NCBI GenBank assembly: GCA_022787165.1
Contig: JALFVL010000007.1
Location: forward strand, 1 to 64,000
Direction: 5' to 3'
DNA: 64,000 nucleotides
Source: Clostridiales bacterium
GTDB taxonomy: Bacteria; Bacillota; Clostridia; Christensenellales; Aristaeellaceae
Shown here: positions 48,549 through 59,689 of the stretch, in pieces
How positions within the stretch are numbered: the stretch's first letter is position 1
Layout: the number at the start of each line of letters is the position of its first letter
Notes under the pieces: model-generated
What the model was told of the DNA's origin: nothing
What the model saw: only the letters and a program-made list of their open reading frames with translations
Databases searched by the model: none
Translations under genes and position numbers: made by a program

Positions 48549-49186
48549 CAGGCCAGCAGCTCCTTTACATAGGCGATGATCGCCTCGTCCTTGGCGTGGG
48601 CAAAGAACAGCTCGCTGAATTTTTCGCCTGCGATGGCGCCGCGCACGAGCTCCTGGTCGATGCCCTTGAGGCAGGTGATCAGATCCTTGAGCGTATGCGC
48701 GCGCACGGCGTCGAGGATCTTCTTGTTGCGCTGCTCCGGCACGACGCGGTCCGCCGGGTAGCCGTTGCCGCTGCCAAAGCCGAAGAGCTTCTCAAAGGTA
48801 TATTCGAGGTTCAGCTCCGCGCCCCAGCCGAAGCCCTTGGCAAAGGGCATCGAGACGGCGTTGCCGTCGTTGATCTGCGCGAACATGTAGCCGTCGGAGG
48901 GATCGACGACGTGGCCGCAGAGCACGCCCGGGAAGCTGTTGAGCGCGAGCATCGCGCCCTCGCCGGTGCCGCAGCCGGTGACGACGTAGTCTGCCGCGCC
49001 GGAGTTGAGCAGGATGGCGGCGAGGATGCCGTTCTGTACATAGGTCAGGGACGGCTCACCGGCGACGCCGTACATGCCGTAGTTGTCGACCTCGTGGCCC
49101 ATCGGGGTGACGACCTTTTTGAGCGCGGCTTCGATGGTCGCGTTCTTGGCGGCCTGGCTGTTTTCGTTGATCAGAGCGATGCGCAT
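48548..49186 (-). CDS. RpiB/LacA/LacB family sugar-phosphate isomerase
   Basis: MRIALINENSQAAKN...YVVTGCGTGEGAMLALNSFPGVLCG. Confidence 0.9.
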   Translation of the reverse strand: MRIALINENSQAAKNATIEAALKKVVTPMGHEVDNYGMYGVAGEPSLTYVQNGILAAILLNSGAADYVVTGCGTGEGAMLALNSFPGVLCGHVVDPSDGYMFAQINDGNAVSMPFAKGFGWGAELNLEYTFEKLFGFGSGNGYPADRVVPEQRNKKILDAVRAHTLKDLITCLKGIDQELVRGAIAGEKFSELFFAHAKDEAIIAYVKELLA

Positions 49187-49231
49187 AATGGATTCCTCCT
49201 GACTGGATTGATGGCATGAAAAAAGTGTCCG

Positions 49232-49256
49232 TACAAATGCGTACAGACACACAGAG
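49232..49256 (-). promoter_or_regulatory. Operator-like repeat O2 in RpiB-family leader
   Basis: Minus strand CTCTGTGTGTCTGTACGCATTTGTA; second copy at 49369-49390. Confidence 0.6.
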
Positions 49257-49368
49257 CGTCGACAAAAGGGCTTTTTCCCCCGGAGGGGGAGAAAGCAATC
49301 CCCATGATTCTTTGAAAAGGGGATGCCAGACGAGAAATACTGGCAGATATCGACAAGCTGAGTGCCTA

Positions 49369-49415
49369 TACAATGCGTACAGACACAGAGTAGCGCGCGA
49401 CGGCGCGATTGTCAA
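49369..49415 (-). promoter_or_regulatory. RpiB-family gene promoter with overlapping repeat O1
   Basis: Minus strand TTGACA (49410-49415) - 17 nt - TACTCT, followed by GTGTCTGTACGCATTGTA. Confidence 0.6.
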
Positions 49416-49436
49416 GAACTTGCGGAAAAAACAGGC

Positions 49437-49937
49437 TCAGGCGAGGTATTTGGCCGGAATGCGGCGCATCGCGCGGATGAGCAGCGGGCCGACGATCAGG
49501 CAGGCGACAGCCTCGCCGGCGGCGACGAAGAGCATGCACAGCGGCAGCGCGAGCACCGGCGCATAGCAGAAATGGATGACGGCGCCGACGATCACGCCGT
49601 TGAAGAGTACGGGCATGATGGCGGCGAGCCAGAAGCGCTCGCGCAGGCGGCGCGTGCACAGCGCGGCCAGCAGCGTGGCGAGCGTGCCGAAGACGATGTC
49701 AAAGATCGTGCAGCCGCCGAGAATGTTGGAGAGCAGGCAGCCGATCGCCAGCGCGGGAACGGCCTCGGGCATCAGGATGGGCAGCAGGGTCATCGCCTCG
49801 GAGAAGCGGATTTGCACCTCGCCGTAGCTGAGCGGGGCGAGCAGCAGCGTCAGCACGGTGTAGAGCGCCGCGATGATCGCGCCGCGCGCGAGGACGCGGA
49901 CGGCCGTGCGGTTTCCTGCGGGGACAGTGGTGTTCAT
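49437..49937 (-). CDS. queT: QueT family transporter
   Basis: Hydrophobic; AALYTVLTLLLAPLSYGEVQIRFSEAMTLLPILMPEAVPALAIGCLLSNILGG. Confidence 0.88.
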   Translation of the reverse strand: MNTTVPAGNRTAVRVLARGAIIAALYTVLTLLLAPLSYGEVQIRFSEAMTLLPILMPEAVPALAIGCLLSNILGGCTIFDIVFGTLATLLAALCTRRLRERFWLAAIMPVLFNGVIVGAVIHFCYAPVLALPLCMLFVAAGEAVACLIVGPLLIRAMRRIPAKYLA

Positions 49938-49997
49938 GGGAAAGTCTCCTTTGTCATTTTGCTCAACCGCGGCAAAACAGACAAGCCAAAGAAAAAA

Positions 49998-50098
49998 GCG
50001 GCACAAGGCCGCATGGGAAGGCGCCGCGCGCATTCCCGGCCCATAGTTTTGTTTAAGGACTGGATGGTTTCGAACAGTCCATTCGGTTGTCGCCTATC
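49998..50098 (-). promoter_or_regulatory. Candidate preQ1 riboswitch (class III-like) plus terminator upstream of queT
   Basis: Leader GGACTGTTCGAAACCATCCAGTCCTTAAACAAAACTATGGGCCGGGAATGC...CCTTCCCATGCGGCC; then GCGGC CTTGT GCCGC TTTTTT. Promoter at 50099-50127. Confidence 0.6.
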
Positions 50099-50174
50099 AT
50101 TATAGCAGAGATGGACAAATTGCGCAAGGGCAGGAGCGGCACGCCGAAGGACGGAAAAATTTTTGAAAGAGCTA

Positions 50175-50203
50175 TTGACAGAAATGCCGGATTGCGCTAT
50201 AAT
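50175..50203 (+). promoter_or_regulatory. tRNA-fMet/tRNA-Met promoter
   Basis: TTGACA - 17 nt - TATAAT. Confidence 0.85.
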
Positions 50204-50231
50204 AGCTCTTGTCGTTAGAGCGATGTTTCAT

Positions 50232-50308
<77 letters not shown>

Positions 50309-50311
50309 TTT

Positions 50312-50388
50312 GGCGGCATAGCTCAGCTGGCCAGAGCATTCGGTTCATACCCGAAGTGTCATGTGTTCGAATCACATTGCCGCTACCA
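50312..50388 (+). tRNA. tRNA-Met (CAT), elongator type
   Basis: GGCGGCATAGCTCAGCTGGCCAGAGCATTCGGTTCATACCCGAAGTGTCATGTGTTCGAATCACATTGCCGCTACCA. Confidence 0.93.
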
Positions 50389-50393
50389 AAGAA

Positions 50394-50425
50394 AAGGCCC
50401 GGATTTTATCCGGGCTTTCTTTTTT
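50394..50425 (+). terminator. Intrinsic terminator of tRNA operon
   Basis: GCCCGGAT TTT ATCCGGGC TTTCTTTTTTT. Confidence 0.85.
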
Positions 50426-50634
50426 TCTGCATATCCTTCTTCCGTCACCGGTCGCCAAGCAACGGGATTTGCAAACCTTTGGCGGCGATGCCGCGGGCGG
50501 CATCGCCGGTGAGGCTTGCTCATTCCATGCATGCATGAATATCATGGTTGCTGATCTTCTGCCCGATTTCGCAAGCGAAAAGGAACTGCCCAAGCAGGAA
50601 GGTTCTGCGCTTCGTATTCTGTACTCCGGCATTC

Positions 50635-50663
50635 TTGACAGAGACAAGATATTATGGTATAAA
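50635..50663 (+). promoter_or_regulatory. Promoter P1 (paralogous to P2 at 51560)
   Basis: TTGACA gagacaagatattatgg TATAAA. Confidence 0.75.
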
Positions 50664-50755
50664 AAACCCGACAAACAGAACGCCCGGAGCATGGGCAAGA
50701 TGGGGACAAGGAGCAAGATCATCGGGAGAAACGGAAATGAAGGGGGAGGAGCGTC

Positions 50756-51400
50756 ATGAAAAAGCGGATTCTGACAGTCCTGCTGGGCCTTCTGCTGCTG
50801 ACGGCGGCCTGTGCGCGGGCAGAGTACTTTGGGGTGGGGGACGACGCCCGAAAGAGCGTCAACATCTTCCTGTCGAACTTCACCGAGCAGGGCATTTGGA
50901 ATTTTGACGCGGAACAGGCGACGGATGCCGAGCTGTGCGAGTTTGCCGCGCGGCATATCGCGATCAACCGCCCGCAATGGGTGGAGCGCGGTAGCTGGTC
51001 CTGCGAAGGGGAATACCTGAACGCTCGCGTGTCAGATGCGCATGTGCCACAGATCGCGCAGGCGTATACGGGGCGGACGCCCGGGCAGATGACCTCGCAA
51101 AATACAATTCATGTGGGCAGTTACTATTACTTTGCGGAGGGCGCGCCGGTGGACATCGGCTTTGCCTGCATGAGCGCCGCGCAGACGGTTTTAAACGGAC
51201 GCATCGGCGTCTATTTCGGCTGCTACGGTCAGGGATGGGGCTGGAGCAACGACGACTGCGCTCTGCGGCCGGAGGAGGCCGCTGCCCGGTACCCGGACTG
51301 CCCGGTCTACACGGGCTATGCCGTCATCGACCTGGGAGAGGCCTGGCTGGGGGCGGACAGGAGCACCTGGCGCCTGGTCAGCCTGCACATCAACCCATGA
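50756..51400 (+). CDS. Exported protein of unknown function
   Basis: Signal sequence MKKRILTVLLGLLLLTAACARAEYFG; no recognised domain. Confidence 0.7.
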   Translation: MKKRILTVLLGLLLLTAACARAEYFGVGDDARKSVNIFLSNFTEQGIWNFDAEQATDAELCEFAARHIAINRPQWVERGSWSCEGEYLNARVSDAHVPQIAQAYTGRTPGQMTSQNTIHVGSYYYFAEGAPVDIGFACMSAAQTVLNGRIGVYFGCYGQGWGWSNDDCALRPEEAAARYPDCPVYTGYAVIDLGEAWLGADRSTWRLVSLHINP

Positions 51401-51559
51401 CGGCGGTCAGCTTTTGTGGAAAAACTAATTTTCGAAGGAAAAAAAGGCTTGACAAGCACGCGCCCTCCGTTTGGAGGGCGCGTGCGCGCTTTGAAAAACC
51501 CGCTGACGTCTCAAAAAAACAGGAAACGGGGGATAACCATATCCTGTATTTTGCTTCCC

Positions 51560-51588
51560 TTGACAGGCACAAGATGTTGTGGTATAAA
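51560..51588 (+). promoter_or_regulatory. nrdDG promoter P2
   Basis: TTGACA ggcacaagatgttgtgg TATAAA. Confidence 0.75.
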
Positions 51589-51648
51589 AGAACCCGGCAA
51601 CGAAAATGCCCAGGGATTGGGGCAAAATGAGAAAGAGCGGGGATACAG

Positions 51649-53832
51649 TTGAAGATCATCAAGAGAAATAAGGCTGAGGTGGATTTTGACCGCAGCAAGA
51701 TCGAAATCGCCGTCAGCAAGGCCAACAATGCCGTGCCGGAAAACGAGCGGATGACGCGGGTGCAGATTGAGCGTATTGCCGATTCCGTCCAGAAGACCTG
51801 CGAGAGCATGGGCCGCGCGCTCTCCGTCGAGGAGATTCAGGACCTGGTGGAAAAGCAGATCATGGCGCACGGCGCGTTTGAGGTGGCCAAGCACTATATC
51901 ACCTATCGCTATACGCGCAGCCTCGTGCGCCGCGCGAATACGACGGATGACCGGATTCTGTCGCTGATCGAATGCAACAACGAAGAGGTCAAGCAGGAGA
52001 ACGCGAACAAGGATCCCAGCGTCAACAGCGTCCAGCGCGACTACATGGCCGGCGAGGTCAGCCGGGATCTCACGATGCGCCTGCTGCTGCCCGAGGAGAT
52101 CGTCGCGGCGCATGAGCAGGGCATTCTGCACTTCCATGACACGGACTATTACGCCCAGCACATGCACAACTGCGACCTGGTCAACCTGGAGGACATGCTC
52201 CAGAACGGCACGGTCATCTCTGGGACGATGATCGAGAAGCCGCACAGCTTCTCCACCGCCTGCAACATCGCGACGCAGATCATCGCGCAGGTCGCCTCCA
52301 ACCAGTATGGCGGACAGTCGATCTCCCTGACGCATCTGGCGCCGTTCGTGCAGGTCTCACGCGAAAAGATCACGGCGAGCGTCCGCAGGGAATTCGAGCT
52401 GCTGGGCATGGAGCCGGACGACGCGCGCGTCAGCCAGATCGTCGAGGGCCGGCTGCGCGAGGAGATCGAGCGCGGCGTGCAGACGATCCAGTATCAGGTT
52501 GTGACGCTGATGACGACCAACGGCCAGGCGCCGTTTGTGACCGTGTTCATGTATCTGGGCGAGGCGAAGGAGCCGCAGCTCAAGCATGACCTTGCGCTGA
52601 TCATCGAGGAGGTGCTCCGCCAGCGCTACGAGGGCGTCAAGAACGAGGCGGGCGTCTATGTCACGCCGGCGTTCCCGAAGCTGATCTATGTGCTGGAGGA
52701 GGACAACATCAGCGAGGACGCGCCCTACTGGTATCTGACGAAGCTGGCGGCGCAATGCACCGCGCGCCGCATGGTGCCCGATTACATCTCCGAGAAGATC
52801 ATGCTTCAGCTCAAGGTCGACAAGACGGGCCGCGGCAACTGCTACACCTGCATGGGCTGCCGCAGCTTCCTGACGCCCTATGTCGACGAAAACGGCAACC
52901 CGAAATACTACGGGCGCTTCAATCAGGGCGTCGTGACGATCAACCTGGTGGACGTCGCCTGCACGGCCTGCCAGAATGGCAAGGACGAGGCGGCCTTCTG
53001 GCGCGTGCTCGAGGAGCGGCTGGAGCTTTGCCACCGCGCGCTGCAATTCCGCCATGAGCGTCTGGAGGGCACGCTCTCCGACGCCGCGCCGATCCTCTGG
53101 CAGTACGGCGCGCTGGCGCGCCTCAAGAAGGGCGAGCCGATCACGAAGCTGCTCCACGGCGGCTACTCGACGCTCTCGCTGGGCTACGCGGGCCTCTGGG
53201 AATGCGTCTTCGAGGTCACGGGCAGGAAGCTGACCGAGCCGGAGGGCGAGGCCTTTGGTCTGCGCGTCATGCAGGCGCTCAACGATGCCTGCGCGAAGTG
53301 GAAGGCCGCGGAGAATATCGACTATTCGCTCTACGGCACGCCGCTGGAGTCGACGACCTACAAGTTCGCCAAGTGCCTGCAGCGCCGCTTCGGGCGCATC
53401 CCGGGCGTGACGGACAGAAACTACATCACCAACAGCTACCACGTCCACGTGACCGAGCCGATCGATGCCTTTGCCAAGCTGACGCTGGAGGCGAAGTTCC
53501 AAAAGCTCTCCCCGGGCGGCGCGATCAGCTACGTCGAGGTGCCGGACATGCAAAACAACCTCGACGCGGTGCTCAGCGTCATGAAGTTCATCTACGACAA
53601 CATCATGTACGCCGAGCTGAACACGAAGTCGGATTACTGCCAGGTCTGCGGCTGGGACGGCGAGATTGAGATCGTCGAGGACGAGGGCAAGCTGATCTGG
53701 AAATGCCCGAACTGCGGCAACACCGACCAGAACAAGATGAATGTCGCCCGCCGCACCTGCGGCTATATCGGCACGCAGTTCTGGAACCAGGGCCGCACGC
53801 AGGAGATCCGGGAGCGGGTGCTGCACCTGTGA
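51649..53832 (+). CDS. nrdD: Anaerobic ribonucleoside-triphosphate reductase
   Basis: ATP-cone N-terminus IIKRNKAEVDFDRSKIEIAVSKA; C-terminal Zn motif CQVCGWDG...WKCPNCGNTD; RRTCGYIG glycyl motif. TTG start. Confidence 0.96.
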   Translation: MKIIKRNKAEVDFDRSKIEIAVSKANNAVPENERMTRVQIERIADSVQKTCESMGRALSVEEIQDLVEKQIMAHGAFEVAKHYITYRYTRSLVRRANTTDDRILSLIECNNEEVKQENANKDPSVNSVQRDYMAGEVSRDLTMRLLLPEEIVAAHEQGILHFHDTDYYAQHMHNCDLVNLEDMLQNGTVISGTMIEKPHSFSTACNIATQIIAQVASNQYGGQSISLTHLAPFVQVSREKITASVRREFELLGMEPDDARVSQIVEGRLREEIERGVQTIQYQVVTLMTTNGQAPFVTVFMYLGEAKEPQLKHDLALIIEEVLRQRYEGVKNEAGVYVTPAFPKLIYVLEEDNISEDAPYWYLTKLAAQCTARRMVPDYISEKIMLQLKVDKTGRGNCYTCMGCRSFLTPYVDENGNPKYYGRFNQGVVTINLVDVACTACQNGKDEAAFWRVLEERLELCHRALQFRHERLEGTLSDAAPILWQYGALARLKKGEPITKLLHGGYSTLSLGYAGLWECVFEVTGRKLTEPEGEAFGLRVMQALNDACAKWKAAENIDYSLYGTPLESTTYKFAKCLQRRFGRIPGVTDRNYITNSYHVHVTEPIDAFAKLTLEAKFQKLSPGGAISYVEVPDMQNNLDAVLSVMKFIYDNIMYAELNTKSDYCQVCGWDGEIEIVEDEGKLIWKCPNCGNTDQNKMNVARRTCGYIGTQFWNQGRTQEIRERVLHL

Positions 53833-54380
53833 ATTACGCCGAAATCAAGCCCTGCGACATCGCCGACGGCCCGGGCGTGCGCGTGACGCTCTTCGTCTCG
53901 GGCTGCACGAACCACTGCAAGGGCTGCTTTCAGCCGCAGACGTGGGATTTTGACTATGGCAGGCCGTTTACGCAGGAGACGGAGCAGCAGCTGCTCGCGC
54001 TCCTCGCGCCGGATTACATCGCCGGGCTGACGCTGCTGGGCGGCGAGCCGTTTGAGCCCTGCAACCAGCGGGCGCTGCTGCCGTTTGTGCGGCGCGTGCG
54101 GGCGGCGTATCCGAAAAAGACGGTCTGGGCCTTTTCCGGCTTTCGCCTGGAGGAGGAGCTGCTCTGTCCGGGCGCGCATCCCTGCTGCGAGGCGACGCGC
54201 GAGCTGCTTTCGCTGATCGACGTGCTGGTGGATGGGCGCTTTGAGGAGGACAAGAAGGATATCTCCCTGCGCTTTCGCGGCTCGCGCAACCAGCGGATCA
54301 TCGACCTGAACGCGACCCGGCGGGCAGGAGAAACCGTCCTCTGCGCCGAATACATGCAGGCGAGAAGGGGTGCTCTTTGA
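53829..54380 (+). CDS. nrdG: Anaerobic RNR activating protein
   Basis: DGPGVRVTLFVSGCTNHCKGCFQPQTWDF (radical-SAM CxxxCxxC); GTG start overlaps nrdD stop. Confidence 0.95.
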   Translation: MNYAEIKPCDIADGPGVRVTLFVSGCTNHCKGCFQPQTWDFDYGRPFTQETEQQLLALLAPDYIAGLTLLGGEPFEPCNQRALLPFVRRVRAAYPKKTVWAFSGFRLEEELLCPGAHPCCEATRELLSLIDVLVDGRFEEDKKDISLRFRGSRNQRIIDLNATRRAGETVLCAEYMQARRGAL

Positions 54381-54404
54381 GCGCGGGCGGGGAGGAAACG
54401 GCTG

Positions 54405-56240
54405 ATGACGGGCATGCATCTTTGGACCGGGGCGCTCTCGCTGGGCGTCTCGGTCTTCCTTTTTGGGACGGGATACCGCCTTGTGCAGGGCGGGCAGATC
54501 GGGCGTCGGGCGCTTTGCCGCGCGCTGGCGGCGATGCTGCTGTACTGGGCGGTCTTTCTTCCGCGCCTTTTCTGGCTGCGGCGCATGGGCCTTTGCGACC
54601 TGGGGCGCACGCGGATTCTGCGCGAGCTGCTGACGCTTGGCTCGAGCGTCGTGCCGTTTGCGGGCTGGGTGGGCTGCTATGTGCTGGGCGTGCTGCTGCT
54701 GGCGCTGCTCTCGCGCGTGAGGCGGCCGCATCCGGCGTTTACGGTGTTTCTCGATCTGATCCTCCCCGTGACGCTAGCGCAGGTGATCGAGTATTACACG
54801 CCGTCGCTTCCGCGCGTTCAGGTTGCGATGCAGCATCTGCTCCCGGGCGTCGCGCTGCTGGGCATGGGCAGCGTCTGCGCGCGCACGGCGCTCTTTTCCC
54901 GGATGGATGGCGCGACCGGCAAGCGCGAACATTCCCGCGCTGTCTGGCTGCTGCCCGTGCTGCTGGCGGCGGCGCTTCACGCGCTGCTGCCGGATTGCAC
55001 GGTGGGCGCCTTGCAGCTCGTGGGCAACCGCGTGAGCTTCACGTTCAGCCGGGATATCCTCTGCGCGCCGCTGCTGTGCTGGGGCGCGATGCATCTGCTG
55101 GGCCATCAGGCGGCTGCGCCGCAGGTGCAGGAAGAGCGCCTGCCCGATGCGCAGGAGCGCGGGATGCGCCGCGAGATCAGCGAGGCGATCAAGGGTGTGG
55201 CGCTGATCCTGATGTTCGTTCATCACTTCTTCACCTTTCCGGAGTGGTATATCGGCGAAGGCGCCTATCCCGCCTCGGCGGAGTTTGCGTCGCTTTTCCG
55301 CCTGCCGCTGGCGATGTGCGTGCCGGTATTCGCTTTTCTGACCGGATATTTTTACGCCCTGCGCCCGAAGGACAAGCGGACGATGGCCTATTCCCTGCAT
55401 AAAATCGGCGGGCTGCTCGCGGATTATGCGCCTGTGCTGCTCGTGCTCTTCGCGCTCTCGGCGCTCTGCGGCGCGCGCGTGACGGCGATGGACTTTCTGC
55501 TCGAGCTCGTGGGCCTGCGCAGCGAGGTCGCGCTGTTCAACTGGTACATCTGCTTCTACATCCTGGCGATGCTGGCGCTGCCGCTGCTTTCGCGCGTGCC
55601 GCAGGGGAATCTCCTTTCCGGGTTTCTGGTGATGATCGCGCTGCCGGTCTGCGCGGCGACGGCGGTCAAGGGCCTTTGGCCGGGAACGCTGGCGGCTGTG
55701 GCGGCGCAGAATGTGCTCGACGGCTGGTGCGGCCTGGGCGCGGGCGTGCTGACAGCGTCGTTTTCGCTCTGGACACGGGGGCTTGACGTCGTGCTGGGCC
55801 GGGGAAAAAGGCCCAGGGCGGCGTATCTGTGCGCCTGCGCGGCGCTGCTGGCGCTTGCGTTCTTCGGGCGGCATTTCGCGCCACGCTTTATCGTCAGCCT
55901 GCCCTTTGGCGGGGAGGCGGGGCAGCTGCGCCTGAGCATGGATGTCCTCTATGCGCCGGTGTTTGTCTACGCCCTCGCGGCGCTGCTTGAGGCGCTGTCC
56001 GCGCGCGTGCTGGCCCGCATCGGCCGCCGGTCGATGCAGCTGTGGCTGCTCTCCTGCGCGTTCTTCGGCGCGGCAAAGCCGCTCTGCCAGCCGCTGCTCT
56101 ACGCGCCGGAGGTTCCCGCGCTCATCTTGCTGTGGGGGCTGGAGCTGTGCGATCTGGCGGCGTGGGGAATCGACGCGCTTTTGCGCGCGGCGAAGAAAAT
56201 TTGCGCCATCCCTTTACAAAAGGGGAAAAATCGGGTATGA
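54405..56240 (+). CDS. Polytopic acyltransferase-3/TraX-like membrane protein
   Basis: C-terminal module EISEAIKGVALILMFVHHFFTFPEWYIG with ten or so TMs; N-terminal TM module. Confidence 0.65.
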   Translation: MTGMHLWTGALSLGVSVFLFGTGYRLVQGGQIGRRALCRALAAMLLYWAVFLPRLFWLRRMGLCDLGRTRILRELLTLGSSVVPFAGWVGCYVLGVLLLALLSRVRRPHPAFTVFLDLILPVTLAQVIEYYTPSLPRVQVAMQHLLPGVALLGMGSVCARTALFSRMDGATGKREHSRAVWLLPVLLAAALHALLPDCTVGALQLVGNRVSFTFSRDILCAPLLCWGAMHLLGHQAAAPQVQEERLPDAQERGMRREISEAIKGVALILMFVHHFFTFPEWYIGEGAYPASAEFASLFRLPLAMCVPVFAFLTGYFYALRPKDKRTMAYSLHKIGGLLADYAPVLLVLFALSALCGARVTAMDFLLELVGLRSEVALFNWYICFYILAMLALPLLSRVPQGNLLSGFLVMIALPVCAATAVKGLWPGTLAAVAAQNVLDGWCGLGAGVLTASFSLWTRGLDVVLGRGKRPRAAYLCACAALLALAFFGRHFAPRFIVSLPFGGEAGQLRLSMDVLYAPVFVYALAALLEALSARVLARIGRRSMQLWLLSCAFFGAAKPLCQPLLYAPEVPALILLWGLELCDLAAWGIDALLRAAKKICAIPLQKGKNRV

Positions 56241-56242
56241 TA
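56214..56242 (+). promoter_or_regulatory. ileS promoter
   Basis: TTTACA - 17 nt - TATGAT. Confidence 0.65.
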
Positions 56243-56244
56243 AA

Positions 56245-56490
56245 GTCGATATGAAACGCGATTGAGGCAGGACGCAGGCGTTTTTTCCCGCAAAGAGAGC
56301 CGGAGCTGGGTGCGATTCCGGACGGGAGGGGCGCTTTGGAATCACCTGCCGAGCGGCCCCGCCGAACGCGAGCCTCAGGCGGGGACGGATTGCCCCGTTA
56401 CGGCGCAATGAAGAGGGCGCAGCTTTGCGCCAAATTGGGTGGTACCGCGAGCAGCCTCGTCCCAAACGGATGAGGCTGCTTGTTTATTTT
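56245..56490 (+). promoter_or_regulatory. T-box riboswitch of ileS
   Basis: T-box AATTGGGTGGTACCGCGAGC; ATC specifier in GGAATCACC; terminator GCAGCCTC...GAGGCTGC TTGTTTATTTT. Confidence 0.93.
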
Positions 56491-56526
56491 CCCGGAATGT
56501 TCCCGAAAGATGGAGGAGGAAAACCC

Positions 56527-59655
<3,129 letters not shown>

Positions 59656-59689
59656 AGCGGGCCTGAGCGCGCCAAGAAAGGATTACCCG

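Noticed and set aside
50361-50759. ORF overlapping tRNA-Met and the nrd-side promoter
   Set aside because: Starts in a tRNA, crosses a terminator and promoter, no coding signal.
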